NCBI GenBank assembly: GCA_040307715.1
Contig: JAWRJC010000109.1
Span: 1 to 30,095, forward strand
Source: RUG13615 sp040307715
GTDB lineage: Bacteria; Bacillota; Clostridia; Peptostreptococcales; Anaerovoracaceae
DNA: 30,095 nt
Direction: 5' to 3'
Shown: in pieces, positions 1 through 7,420 of the stretch
How positions within the stretch are numbered: position 1 is the stretch's first letter
How the letters are laid out: every line of letters begins with the position of its first letter
Notes under the pieces: model-generated
Seen by the model: only the letters and a program-made list of their open reading frames with translations
What the model was told of the DNA's origin: nothing
Databases searched by the model: none
Position numbers and translations under genes: made by a program

Positions 1-2
1 TG

Positions 3-386
3 GACAAATTCCACGGCGGGTTCGCCACCATGGACCGTGTGTCCGCAGCGATCGGCTACATGTATGAGAAGTTCGATTACCTGATGGATACCCACACGGC
101 GGTCGGCTACCGCGTTTACGAAGACTACATCGCCTACACCGGCGACCGCACCCCGGCGCTGCTGGCGAGCACAGCATCCCCGTTCAAGTTCGCGAAGGAT
201 GTCGCGGACGCGATCGGCCTCAAGGAAGAAGAGAACGGCTTTGAGTACATCAAGGCTGTCGCGGCGAAGACCAGCGTTCTGGTGCCGGAAGGCCTGAAGG
301 ACCTTGAACACAAAGAGATCCGCCACACCGGTGTCGTCACCGTCGATAAGATGGAGGATGCCGTCAGAGAGGCGCTGAGCAAATAG
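3..386 (+). CDS. thrC: Threonine synthase, C-terminal part (cut by window edge)
   Basis: The last 127 residues of a PLP enzyme that converts O-phosphohomoserine to threonine. The frame is open from base 3, before the first in-window ATG at 30, so the gene starts outside the window. The segment reads DTHTAVGYRVYEDY and then LLASTASPFKF, a pairing typical of the C-terminal region of bacterial threonine synthases; the PLP lysine lies upstream and is not visible. The protein ends normally with a TAG stop. A 7-bp inverted repeat (384-390 with 414-420) follows the stop but has no T-run, so it is not a convincing terminator, and read-through into the LuxR gene is possible. Family assignment rests on recognised motifs only. 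Confidence 0.85.
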   Translation, partial: DKFHGGFATMDRVSAAIGYMYEKFDYLMDTHTAVGYRVYEDYIAYTGDRTPALLASTASPFKFAKDVADAIGLKEEENGFEYIKAVAAKTSVLVPEGLKDLEHKEIRHTGVVTVDKMEDAVREALSK

Positions 387-447
387 CCGGATAGCTGGAA
401 GGACCAACGGGAACCGGCTATGTGCATGAAAACACGGGGTCATGAAC

Positions 448-1548
448 ATGAAAGAGATTTCTGGAGAAAGGTACAAGGAAATACTGCGCTACATCATTGC
501 GCTGGAAGAGGCGGAAGACTTTTCGAATGCCGTCATTGAACTGCTGCGGTATGTGATTCCGTATGATGCGACGCTCTATATACAGCTGGACCGAAGAGGC
601 CTGCTGGTGGATAGTCATGCGGTGACGCCCGGTGTGGAGACCGGGGCTTCGTTTTATGACAAGGCTTTCGTCATGAAGGATCCGGTGTTTGACTTTGGCA
701 ACCGTGCTTCCGGCATGCAAAGAAAGGATCCTCTTCTGGTGGATCTGACACAGGCGGACAGCGAAACGGAAGGGAATTACCACGACGCCCTCCGGAAGAT
801 GGGGGTGCGGGATTACCTGTCTTTCCCGATCAGCGAGACCGGAGAGGGTATCCGTCTGTACCGGGTCGAAGAGAGCCCGCGTTTTACGGAGGAAGACCTC
901 GCCGTTTGCGAGGTGCTTTCCGCTGCTCTTAAGAGAATGATGCCGCGGCACCGGGAGTACGAATCCCGGGATTCGGAGAACTACCTCTGGTCGGTGACGC
1001 ACAAGATGCTGCCGTTCGGGATGCTGCTCTACGACGAGGATTTTCATCTTCTCCGCTACAACACGCTGGCGCTGAGCCGTGTCAGCGAGATCACCGGGGA
1101 ACAGAACTTCCGGGACATGATCGATTCATTCACGGTGCTCGTTCGTAAGCAGGCGGAGGAGATGCTGCGGACGAAAGAGGATATTTCTCACAGCACGGTG
1201 GAGGATAAGTACATTTTTGAAGTCAGCACACAGACAGATGTTAACGCGTCCGGCCGCTTTTCCCGCTACTACAATGTTATTCTTTACGCGACCAACTGGT
1301 TCCGCGATTACCTGACCGACAGTGTTGAAGTTGTGCTGCAGCAGTATGGCCTGACCACCCGCGAGGTGCAGGTGGCAAGTGCAGTCGTGCAGGGCATGAG
1401 CAATCAGGAGATCGCTGATGTGATGTGTATCAGTACGAACACGGTCAAAGAGCATTTCAAGAATATCTTCCGTAAGATGCAGGTGTCGAGCCGCGGTGAG
1501 ATGCTGATCAAGATCTTCATTAAACACGGGACTGAAAGAATCTCCTGA
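448..1548 (+). CDS. LuxR-family transcriptional regulator with GAF-like sensor region
   Basis: A 366-residue DNA-binding regulator. The C-terminal ~60 residues form a LuxR/GerE helix-turn-helix: LTTREVQVASAVVQGMSNQE followed by IADVMCISTNTVKEHF. The first ~170 residues have the alternating pattern of a GAF-like small-molecule sensor (weak call), and a second, PAS-like segment (MLLYDEDFHLLRYN) follows. There is no phospho-receiver domain. Two in-frame ATGs exist, at 442 and 448. GGGG at 436-439 is only 2 bases from the first but 8 bases from the second, so 448 is preferred. The gene ends in a bidirectional terminator shared with the convergent dehydratase. It sits at the edge of the catabolic island and is the only DNA-binding regulator encoded in the window, so it is the natural candidate regulator of the island. 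That link is inference. Confidence 0.85.
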   Translation: MKEISGERYKEILRYIIALEEAEDFSNAVIELLRYVIPYDATLYIQLDRRGLLVDSHAVTPGVETGASFYDKAFVMKDPVFDFGNRASGMQRKDPLLVDLTQADSETEGNYHDALRKMGVRDYLSFPISETGEGIRLYRVEESPRFTEEDLAVCEVLSAALKRMMPRHREYESRDSENYLWSVTHKMLPFGMLLYDEDFHLLRYNTLALSRVSEITGEQNFRDMIDSFTVLVRKQAEEMLRTKEDISHSTVEDKYIFEVSTQTDVNASGRFSRYYNVILYATNWFRDYLTDSVEVVLQQYGLTTREVQVASAVVQGMSNQEIADVMCISTNTVKEHFKNIFRKMQVSSRGEMLIKIFIKHGTERIS

Positions 1549-1562
1549 CCGTTTTGAGAAAG

Positions 1563-1603
1563 AAAAAAGGAGCTCCGCCAGGTGCGGCCGGGGCTCCTTT
1601 TTT
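1563..1603. terminator. Bidirectional Rho-independent terminator
   Basis: A GC-rich stem (GGAGC...GGCTCC with inner CCG/CGG pairing) is flanked by an A-run on the left and a T-run on the right. It can therefore end the LuxR transcript on the plus strand and the dehydratase transcript on the minus strand. Confidence 0.85.
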
Positions 1604-1624
1604 ATGGTATTGAAATATGGAGGC

Positions 1625-2608
1625 TTAGTATCTTTCATCGAGGATTTCTTTGACGGTTTTCATGTCGATCCCGCAACCGGTGACGACGACGGCCACCTTG
1701 CTGCCCGGCTTGATGTTGCCTTCTTTCATCGCGTACGCAATGCCGACTGCGCTGGCGCCTTCCGCGATGACCTTGTGGTTTTCCATGATATAGGCGACGC
1801 CGTCCGCGATCGCCTTTTCGGTGACTTGTGCTGTCTCGTCGACCATGTCGCGGACAATATCGAAGGTATACTGGTTATCGAGACCGATGCCGCCCAGGAG
1901 ACTGTCCGCCAGTGTGGGCTCTTCCGGCATCTCGACCGGATGGCCGGCTTTGAGGCTTTCGATCATGACCGCCGCGGGTTCCTGGGAGATGCCAACGATT
2001 TTTGTTTCAGGTTTTGCGAATTTCATGCCCAGCGCGATTCCGGAGATGAGACCGCCGCCGGAGAGCGGCACCAGGACAGTATCTACATCAGGGAGGTCTT
2101 CCATGATCTCCAGCGCGATCGTGCCCTGCCCGCAGATGATCTCTTTGTCGTCAAAGGGCGGGATGACGGTCACTCCTTCTTTTTCCTGCAGTTCATAGCA
2201 GTACACACCGGCGTCATCCTGCGATTCCCAGTTCTGAAGGACGGTGGGCCCCCAGCGCTGGATGTTCTTTACTTTGACAGCCGGAACATGGCTCGACATG
2301 CAGACCGTGGCGGGGATGCCCAGTTTGCTTGCGATGTGCGCGACCGCCATGCCGTGATTGCCGGTGGAGAACGTGCTCACACCGATTTTTTTCTGTTCGT
2401 CTGTCAGGGTCAGGATCTTATTGGCGGCGCCGCGGACTTTGAAAGCCCCGATCGCCTGCAGATTCTCGAGTTTCAGATAGATCTCTGCCCCGGTCTGTTC
2501 ACTGAGCGCGGGGGAGTACACTAGCGGGGTGCGGGTGATATACGGGCGGATGCGGTCTGCTGCTGCCTGAATATCACTTGCCTGAATTTCTTTATATTTA
2601 TTGTTCAT
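1625..2608 (-). CDS. eutB: PLP-dependent threonine dehydratase-like enzyme, EutB-like
   Basis: A 327-residue fold-type II PLP enzyme of the serine/threonine dehydratase family, which removes ammonia from beta-hydroxy amino acids. The Schiff-base lysine is K57 in GAFKVRG and the phosphate-binding loop is SGGG at 183-186. The C-terminal regulatory domain of biosynthetic IlvA is absent, so this is a catabolic-type enzyme. The stretch LADSLLGGIGLDNQYTF followed later by VIAEGASAVG resembles, from memory, hydroxyectoine-utilisation dehydratase EutB (LADSLGGGIGLEN...VAEGASVVG). The gene is transcribed divergently from an EutA-like gene, which supports this over plain threonine dehydratase. A ribosome binding site (AGGAGG on the minus strand) lies just upstream of the ATG. 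Which hydroxy-amino acid it uses cannot be read from sequence; the symbol is given by similarity and context. Confidence 0.8.
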   Translation of the reverse strand: MNNKYKEIQASDIQAAADRIRPYITRTPLVYSPALSEQTGAEIYLKLENLQAIGAFKVRGAANKILTLTDEQKKIGVSTFSTGNHGMAVAHIASKLGIPATVCMSSHVPAVKVKNIQRWGPTVLQNWESQDDAGVYCYELQEKEGVTVIPPFDDKEIICGQGTIALEIMEDLPDVDTVLVPLSGGGLISGIALGMKFAKPETKIVGISQEPAAVMIESLKAGHPVEMPEEPTLADSLLGGIGLDNQYTFDIVRDMVDETAQVTEKAIADGVAYIMENHKVIAEGASAVGIAYAMKEGNIKPGSKVAVVVTGCGIDMKTVKEILDERY

Positions 2609-2631
2609 AGCATACCTCCTTATTCAGTTTG

Positions 2632-2660
2632 ATTATACGGTATGGAGCAGCGGCGGGGAA
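2632..2660 (-). promoter_or_regulatory. Putative promoter of the EutB-like gene
   Basis: On the minus strand a perfect TATAAT (plus-strand 2632-2637) is preceded by 17 bases and a weak -35 (TTCCCC, 2655-2660). The -10 is overlapped by one copy of a 12-base repeat that also occurs before the divergent gene. Confidence 0.5.
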
Positions 2661-2757
2661 ATACCCCGTATGGGTGTAAAGATGCCCTTCGAGGGCAATA
2701 GGCACTGGCGCGCGCATTCTGCTATTTTTATCGTGAGTCATTGGGTATACGGTATGG
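2634..2757. repeat. Pair of 12-base direct repeats in a divergent promoter region (possible operators)
   Basis: TATACGGTATGG occurs at 2634-2645 and again exactly at 2746-2757. Its core ATAC-G-GTAT is itself an inverted repeat, as expected for a dimeric regulator. The first copy overlaps the -10 of the minus-strand gene and the second lies just upstream of the ribosome binding site of the plus-strand gene. A related ATACGGGGTAT can be read on the minus strand between them, around 2660. Regulator unknown. Confidence 0.45.
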
Positions 2758-2774
2758 CATGCGGAGGTGGTATC

Positions 2775-3512
2775 ATGAATAAGAGAGTATCGTATGGGGA
2801 ACGCGGCCGGATCGGGTTGCTCTATCCAAGTTCCGGCTGGGTCATGGAACCGGAAATGTATGCGATGTCGCCGGAGGGTGTAATCACCGTCACGACCAGA
2901 CTGAAACTGGAGACCGTTACGGCGGAGGGCGTTCGGAAACTGGCAGACCAGATCGCCGAAGCGACGGAACTGCTGGTCGATGCCAGGGCGGATGTCATCG
3001 TGCTGGGCTGTACCAGTGGCAGCTTTATACTTGGCAGCGGGTATGATAAAGCGATCATCCGGCGCATTGAAGAAGCGGCACCCGGCGTCAGAGCTTCGAC
3101 GACCGCGACAGCAGTGGTACACGCGCTTGAAGCGCTCGGCGTCAGAAAAGTGGCGGTCGGAACGCCGTATATAGAGGAGATCAATCAGCGCGCGGAGCGA
3201 TTCCTCACGGATGAGGGGTTTGAGGTCGTTTCGTTCTATGGGCTCGGTATGGCGGACGATGAACCAATCAACAGTCTGACGCGGGACCAGATCAAGGATC
3301 TGATCCGCTGTGCGGACTGCCCGGAGGCAGAGGCGGTCTGTCTGCTGTGCACATCCATCAAAGGGGTGGATATTCTGGAAGAGATGGAACAGGAACTGGG
3401 CAAGCCGGTCATCACAGCGATCCAGGCAACGTTCCTGGAATCGCTCCGTCTGCTTGGCACGATCGACATCAAAGAAGAAGTGAAAGGGTATGGCAGTCTG
3501 TTTCAGGTATGA
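2775..3512 (+). CDS. eutA: Asp/Glu racemase-superfamily enzyme, EutA/maleate isomerase-like
   Basis: A 245-residue protein of the maleate cis-trans isomerase/arylmalonate decarboxylase branch of the Asp/Glu racemase superfamily. These enzymes act without a cofactor through a pair of cysteines; here they are C79 in LGCTSGS and C192 in LLCTSIKG, so both catalytic cysteines are present. The LGMADDEPI segment matches the general pattern of the family. EutA of hydroxyectoine catabolism belongs to this group, and the divergent EutB-like neighbour favours that assignment; maleate isomerase or hydantoin racemase remain alternatives. The frame is open from 2601, but the start at 2775 has GGAGG at 2763-2767 with good spacing. 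An aldo/keto reductase gene follows after 8 bases, with GAGGTG as its binding site, so the two are co-transcribed. Confidence 0.75.
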   Translation: MNKRVSYGERGRIGLLYPSSGWVMEPEMYAMSPEGVITVTTRLKLETVTAEGVRKLADQIAEATELLVDARADVIVLGCTSGSFILGSGYDKAIIRRIEEAAPGVRASTTATAVVHALEALGVRKVAVGTPYIEEINQRAERFLTDEGFEVVSFYGLGMADDEPINSLTRDQIKDLIRCADCPEAEAVCLLCTSIKGVDILEEMEQELGKPVITAIQATFLESLRLLGTIDIKEEVKGYGSLFQV

Positions 3513-3520
3513 GGTGACAG

Positions 3521-4675
3521 ATGGAATACAGAGAGCATAAAAAGACCGGCGACCGGATCAGTGTTCTGGGAATGGGATCCGGCGGAATCGCCGCGAACGG
3601 ACTTGAAAATGGGGTCGAGGTCTTGCAGTCAGCCGTGGAGGCAGGGATTAACTATTTTGACCTTGCCGCCGCGGAAGGAAAAGCGTTCGAAGTGTTCGGC
3701 AAAGCGCTGCGCGGTGTCAGGCAAAAGGTGCATTACCAGATCCACTTCGGAGCGGACTATGACAATGGACACCGGGGATCAGCCGGGGATCAGCCCGAAT
3801 CTTCACTGGTGACCTACAGCGTCGGCGATTACGGAAAGACCGTTGAACTGGACCGGATCAAACGGTCGATCGACTGGCAGCTCCGGACACTTGGCACGGA
3901 TTATATTGACTATGGGTTCATCCATTGCGTGGATGACGTATCCGGCTGGGAGCAAAACCTCGAGAACGGTATCTACGATCTGATCCTGGATTACCGGCGG
4001 CAGGGAATCGTCCGGCACATTGGATTATCTTCGCACACGCCTCCTGTGGCGCAGCGTGTCTTGGATGAAGCTGAAGTGGACATGCTTATGTTCAGCATCA
4101 ACCCTGCCTATGATTATCATTATGGGGACAAGTACGGCGCGGGAACGACAGAGGAGCGGGCGGCGCTTTACCGGCGCTGTGCAAAGGAGGGCATCGGTAT
4201 TTCTGTCATGAAGCCGTACGGCGCAGGCCTCCTGCTCGATGCCCGTAAGAGCTTTTTCGGACAGGTGATGACACCGGTCCAGTGCATCCAGTACGAACTC
4301 GATACACCGGGTGTCCTGACGGTGCTGCCGGGGGTTTCGTCCATGGAGGAACTCGCGGACCTGCTGCACTATCTGGATGCTTCCCCGGAGGAAAAAGACT
4401 ATTCCTTTACCCGCGAAATCACACCGGAGCAGGCGAAGGGGCGTTGTGTATACTGCAACCATTGCGCTCCTTGCCCGGTTGGTCTTAACGTCGGCACCAT
4501 CAATAAGTACTATGATCTCGCCCTTCTGGGGGATGAGATGGCGCAGACGCATTATCAGGGGCTCGCGCATCACGCTTCGGAGTGTATTGGCTGCCTGCAC
4601 TGCAACAAGGCATGCCCGTTCGGTGTTGCGCAGTGCGAACGGATGCAGGAGATCGCCTTGTATTTTGGGAAGTAG
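3521..4675 (+). CDS. Aldo/keto reductase with C-terminal two-cluster ferredoxin-like tail
   Basis: A 384-residue protein: an aldo/keto reductase TIM barrel (about residues 1-295) followed by a tail with two cysteine clusters, CVYCNHCAPCP and CIGCLHCNKACPFG, each suited to a [4Fe-4S] centre. This is the architecture of the COG1453-type predicted oxidoreductases of anaerobes, which probably exchange electrons with ferredoxin as well as NAD(P)H. Of the classical tetrad, Asp47 (YFDLA) and His135 (GFIHCVD) are visible. The position of the catalytic tyrosine appears to be Glu52, and that of the lysine His75, so normal carbonyl reduction may be altered. It is co-transcribed with the EutA-like gene and could act on an aldehyde or keto product of the island. 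Substrate unknown. Confidence 0.8.
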   Translation: MEYREHKKTGDRISVLGMGSGGIAANGLENGVEVLQSAVEAGINYFDLAAAEGKAFEVFGKALRGVRQKVHYQIHFGADYDNGHRGSAGDQPESSLVTYSVGDYGKTVELDRIKRSIDWQLRTLGTDYIDYGFIHCVDDVSGWEQNLENGIYDLILDYRRQGIVRHIGLSSHTPPVAQRVLDEAEVDMLMFSINPAYDYHYGDKYGAGTTEERAALYRRCAKEGIGISVMKPYGAGLLLDARKSFFGQVMTPVQCIQYELDTPGVLTVLPGVSSMEELADLLHYLDASPEEKDYSFTREITPEQAKGRCVYCNHCAPCPVGLNVGTINKYYDLALLGDEMAQTHYQGLAHHASECIGCLHCNKACPFGVAQCERMQEIALYFGK

Positions 4676-4678
4676 GTA

Positions 4679-4698
4679 AATGTTGAAATTTCAACATT
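4679..4698. promoter_or_regulatory. 20-bp perfect palindrome after the reductase gene
   Basis: AATGTTGAAATTTCAACATT is a perfect 20-base palindrome starting 4 bases after the reductase stop codon. It has no loop and no following T-run, so it does not look like a terminator. It resembles a binding site for a dimeric regulator. Confidence 0.45.
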
Positions 4699-4761
4699 GG
4701 CAGGCGTTCTGAATAGGTTGATCAAAGAACTTTGAGGAACGGAAGGATCCTCTTTGAGAGT

Positions 4762-4794
4762 AAACACACCCCTTCGTGGAGTGTGTTTTTTCTT
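4762..4794 (+). terminator. Rho-independent terminator
   Basis: AAACACACCCC, loop TTCG, TGGAGTGTGTTT and then a T-run. It closes the EutA-like/reductase unit or acts as an attenuator before the M20 gene. Confidence 0.8.
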
Positions 4795-4802
4795 GTACAG
4801 AA

Positions 4803-4903
4803 AAATCACCCGCTCGAGGGGGTAAGATGCTTTGAAAAGGTGATTTCAGAATTTTGTTAAATCAAATATGATGCAAGTGTCAAGATTGATAGGTTTTTAT
4901 CAA
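4803..4903 (+). other. Structured leader region before the M20 hydrolase gene
   Basis: No gene is seen in this gap. It holds an inverted repeat AAATCACC (4803-4810)/GGTGATTT (4839-4846) around a G-rich loop, and a second one TTGATA (4886-4891)/TATCAA (4898-4903). A possible -10 TATGAT lies at 4867-4872 without a clear -35; TTGAAA at 4832 with TGTTAA 17 bases on is an alternative. The region could be a promoter/operator or a 5' leader; it matches no riboswitch class I know. Confidence 0.3.
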
Positions 4904-4939
4904 GGCGGCAAACAAAACATATAGGGAGTCAATAGCGCA

Positions 4940-6127
4940 ATGGAAATCAAGTGGATCGAACAGGCAGTGGAAGAAGTAAAGGAAGAAGTCGTCGCACTTC
5001 GCCGGGACTTCCATGAACATCCCGAACTTGGAACGGAAGAAGTCCGTACCTCTGCGATCGTCGAAAAGTATCTGAACGATCTTGGGATCGAGACGGTGCG
5101 CATGTACAACACCGGCGTTGTTGGATGTCTGGAAGGCGGAAAGCCCGGTAAATGCCTGCTGCTGCGCGCGGATATGGATGCGCTGCCGATGCAGGAAGAA
5201 AATGATGTCCCTTACCGTTCTAAAGTCCCCGGTGTGATGCATGCTTGCGGGCATGACGGTCATACAGCCATGCTGCTGTGTGCTGCGAAGATCCTCGCTG
5301 CGCACAAAGACGAATTTGCCGGTACGGTCAAGTTCGTGTTCCAACCCAATGAAGAAGAAATCGGTGCAGCCTTCCTCGTCAAAGAAGGCGTCCTCGACCA
5401 CCCCCCTGTGGACGCCTCCTTTGGCATGCACCTCTGGAGTCAGGTCCCGACCGGGCATATCGGCCTTGCAGCCGGTCCCGTCATGTCGGAAATGGTCACA
5501 TTTGATATCACACTCACCGGCGAGTCCGTGCATTCCAGTGATCCGAGCAAGGGGATCGATCCGATCCTGTGCGCGGCGAACATCATCCAGACTGTCCAGA
5601 TGCTGCAGACACGGGAGATCGCCCCGATGGATGCCATGAGTCTGGTCATCGGGAAGATCAACGGCGGCACGAAGGGCAACATCGTAGCGGGGCAGGTCGA
5701 GATGCAGGGCAACATGCGGTACATGTTCGACGGCAGCGACGAATCCGAACGGCATCCCAGAGTGCGTTTCCGCAGAATCGTGGAAAGCATCGCCGCAGCG
5801 CACCGCGTCACGGCAGAGATCAAGTTTACGGTCGAGGATTATGTGGTGGACAACGATCCGGAAATGGTCCAGTTCATCCGCTCTCAAGTTGCGCCGGATC
5901 TGGTCACTGAGGATAAGATCGTGGAATACAGAGTCATGGCCAGCGAGGACTTCTCTGAATTGATGAGCCACAACGGCATTCCCGGCGTATTCATGTTCGT
6001 CGGCGTTGGCGATCACGAGAAAGGCACCGACAATCCGCATCATTCCGTCTGCTTCAATATCGACGAAGACATGCTCCCGCTGGGGGTAAAGGCATTCGTC
6101 AAAACAGCAATGGAGTATTTGAGATAG
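4940..6127 (+). CDS. M20-family amidohydrolase (N-acyl-amino acid deacylase type)
   Basis: A 395-residue zinc- or manganese-dependent amidohydrolase of the M20D/hippurate hydrolase group, which cleaves N-acyl groups from amino acids. Visible metal-site residues are C103, H105 and D106 in HACGHDGH, E138/E139 in QPNEEE, H164 in FGMHLW and the C-terminal HHS motif. ASEDFSELM is also a family signature. Length is normal and there is no signal peptide, so it is cytoplasmic. It opens the second unit of the island, just upstream of an ectoine hydrolase-like gene. It may therefore deacetylate N-acetyl-diaminobutyrate-like ring-opening products, taking the place of EutE/DoeB, which belongs to an unrelated family. 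That role is inference; indole-acetyl or benzoyl amino acids are alternatives. GGGAG at 4924-4928 supports the start. Confidence 0.85.
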   Translation: MEIKWIEQAVEEVKEEVVALRRDFHEHPELGTEEVRTSAIVEKYLNDLGIETVRMYNTGVVGCLEGGKPGKCLLLRADMDALPMQEENDVPYRSKVPGVMHACGHDGHTAMLLCAAKILAAHKDEFAGTVKFVFQPNEEEIGAAFLVKEGVLDHPPVDASFGMHLWSQVPTGHIGLAAGPVMSEMVTFDITLTGESVHSSDPSKGIDPILCAANIIQTVQMLQTREIAPMDAMSLVIGKINGGTKGNIVAGQVEMQGNMRYMFDGSDESERHPRVRFRRIVESIAAAHRVTAEIKFTVEDYVVDNDPEMVQFIRSQVAPDLVTEDKIVEYRVMASEDFSELMSHNGIPGVFMFVGVGDHEKGTDNPHHSVCFNIDEDMLPLGVKAFVKTAMEYLR

Positions 6128-6237
6128 AACCTATGAGATGAACCCGTGTATGACACGGATCATGATAAAAGCGTCACTTAATTGGGGGCTGCCGCTGATC
6201 CGGAAGCCTCTCGGGAGCATAAAGGAGGAAAAATCCA

Positions 6238-7407
6238 ATGTTGTTTTCAAAAGATGAGTATATGCAGAGACTTCGCAAGGTCAAGGAATCCATGGCTAAG
6301 AAGGGGATCGATGTCCTCCTGGTCACCAATCCTGCGAATATCTGCTACACGATCGGCTATGACGCCTGGTCGTTCTACGTCCATCAGATCGTTGTCATCG
6401 CACAGGATGAGGAGATGCCTTACTTCATCGGCAGATACATGGATGCTTTTGCCGGTGTTGTCAAAATGACCTATCTTGACGAAAAACACGTATTTGCATA
6501 TCCCGACTTCTATGTTCAGAACCCCGAATGCCATCCCATGGACTTCATGTCGGATGTCCTGAAGGACCTCGGCTATGCCAATAAGACCATCGGCGTGGAG
6601 ATGGACAGCTATTACTTCACAGCCATGGCGTACGAGAGCCTCAAGAAGGGACTGCCGGATGCGAAGTTTGTCAATGGTGATCTGATCGTCAACTGGGTCA
6701 AGATCATCAAGTCCGACGCGGAAGTCGACCTGATCCGCAAGGCGGGCAAGGTCGTCGATAATGCGATGCGGATCGCGGCGGATATGGTTGCCCCCGGTGT
6801 CCGCCAGTGCGATGTGGGCGGCGCGATCATGGGTGCCCAGATGAGAGGGACCGATGAGATCAGCGGCGATTACAGCAGTATCGCTCCGCTGACGCCCTAT
6901 GGCAAAACCTCCGGCGCTCCGCACCCCACACCGGACGATCAGGTCTATGAGAACGGCACGACGATGTTCATCGAGATCGCCGGCATCCATAAGAGATATC
7001 ACTGCCCGATGTCCCGGACATTCGTGATCGGCAAAGCGGAGCAGAGGGTCTACGACGCAGCGCAGTATACGATTGAAGGCCTCGAAGCAGCGCTGGCAAA
7101 GGTCAAGCCCGGCAATCTCTGCGAAGATGTCGAAGCTGCCTGGAGAGAGACCGTTGCAAAGTACGGGATCGAGAAGGAATCGCGCATCGGCTATTCCACC
7201 GGCCTGAACTATCCCCCGGATTGGGGTGAACACACAGCCAGCCTCCGTCCCGGAGATATGACCGTGCTGCAGCCCAACATGGTGTTCCATTGCATCCCCG
7301 GCGTTTACTATCCCGATTTCGGAATCTCCATCAGCCAGTGCTTCCGCGTCACGGAAACCGGCTGCGAGAGGATGTCCAGTTTCCCGTTCGAACTGATCCA
7401 GAAATAG
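6238..7407 (+). CDS. Creatinase-fold M24 hydrolase, ectoine hydrolase (EutD/DoeA)-like, paralogue 1
   Basis: A 389-residue pita-bread-fold protein: an N-terminal creatinase-like domain (about 1-155) and an M24 catalytic domain (about 160-385). YDAWSFYVHQ, IVNWVKIIKSD, IAGIHKRYHCP and YPPDWGEHTASLRPGD match ectoine hydrolases as I recall them. The metal-ligand aspartates of aminopeptidase P are missing (the second position lies in HCPMSRTF), pointing to a metal-free creatinase-type enzyme. E246 in FIEIAG aligns with the catalytic glutamate reported for EutD. Unlike the second paralogue it lacks the WFGRGQD segment (YFIGRYMD instead) and has PHPTPDDQ in place of PHLSWND, so its substrate may differ. 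AAGGAGG precedes the ATG, and the TRAP small subunit follows after 13 bases. Confidence 0.82.
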   Translation: MLFSKDEYMQRLRKVKESMAKKGIDVLLVTNPANICYTIGYDAWSFYVHQIVVIAQDEEMPYFIGRYMDAFAGVVKMTYLDEKHVFAYPDFYVQNPECHPMDFMSDVLKDLGYANKTIGVEMDSYYFTAMAYESLKKGLPDAKFVNGDLIVNWVKIIKSDAEVDLIRKAGKVVDNAMRIAADMVAPGVRQCDVGGAIMGAQMRGTDEISGDYSSIAPLTPYGKTSGAPHPTPDDQVYENGTTMFIEIAGIHKRYHCPMSRTFVIGKAEQRVYDAAQYTIEGLEAALAKVKPGNLCEDVEAAWRETVAKYGIEKESRIGYSTGLNYPPDWGEHTASLRPGDMTVLQPNMVFHCIPGVYYPDFGISISQCFRVTETGCERMSSFPFELIQK

Positions 7408-7420
7408 AGGAGAAGCGAGT

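Noticed and set aside
384..420. Inverted repeat TAGCCGG/CCGGCTA after thrC as a terminator
   Set aside because: 23-base loop and no T-run; too weak to call.
1625..2608. Plain biosynthetic threonine deaminase (IlvA), in view of nearby thrC
   Set aside because: No C-terminal regulatory domain, a convergent arrangement separated from thrC by the LuxR gene, and closer motif match to EutB with an EutA-like divergent partner.
6142..6156. Small hairpin CCGTGT/ACACGG between the M20 and M24 genes
   Set aside because: Six-base arms without a T-run; more likely an mRNA processing or chance structure than a terminator.
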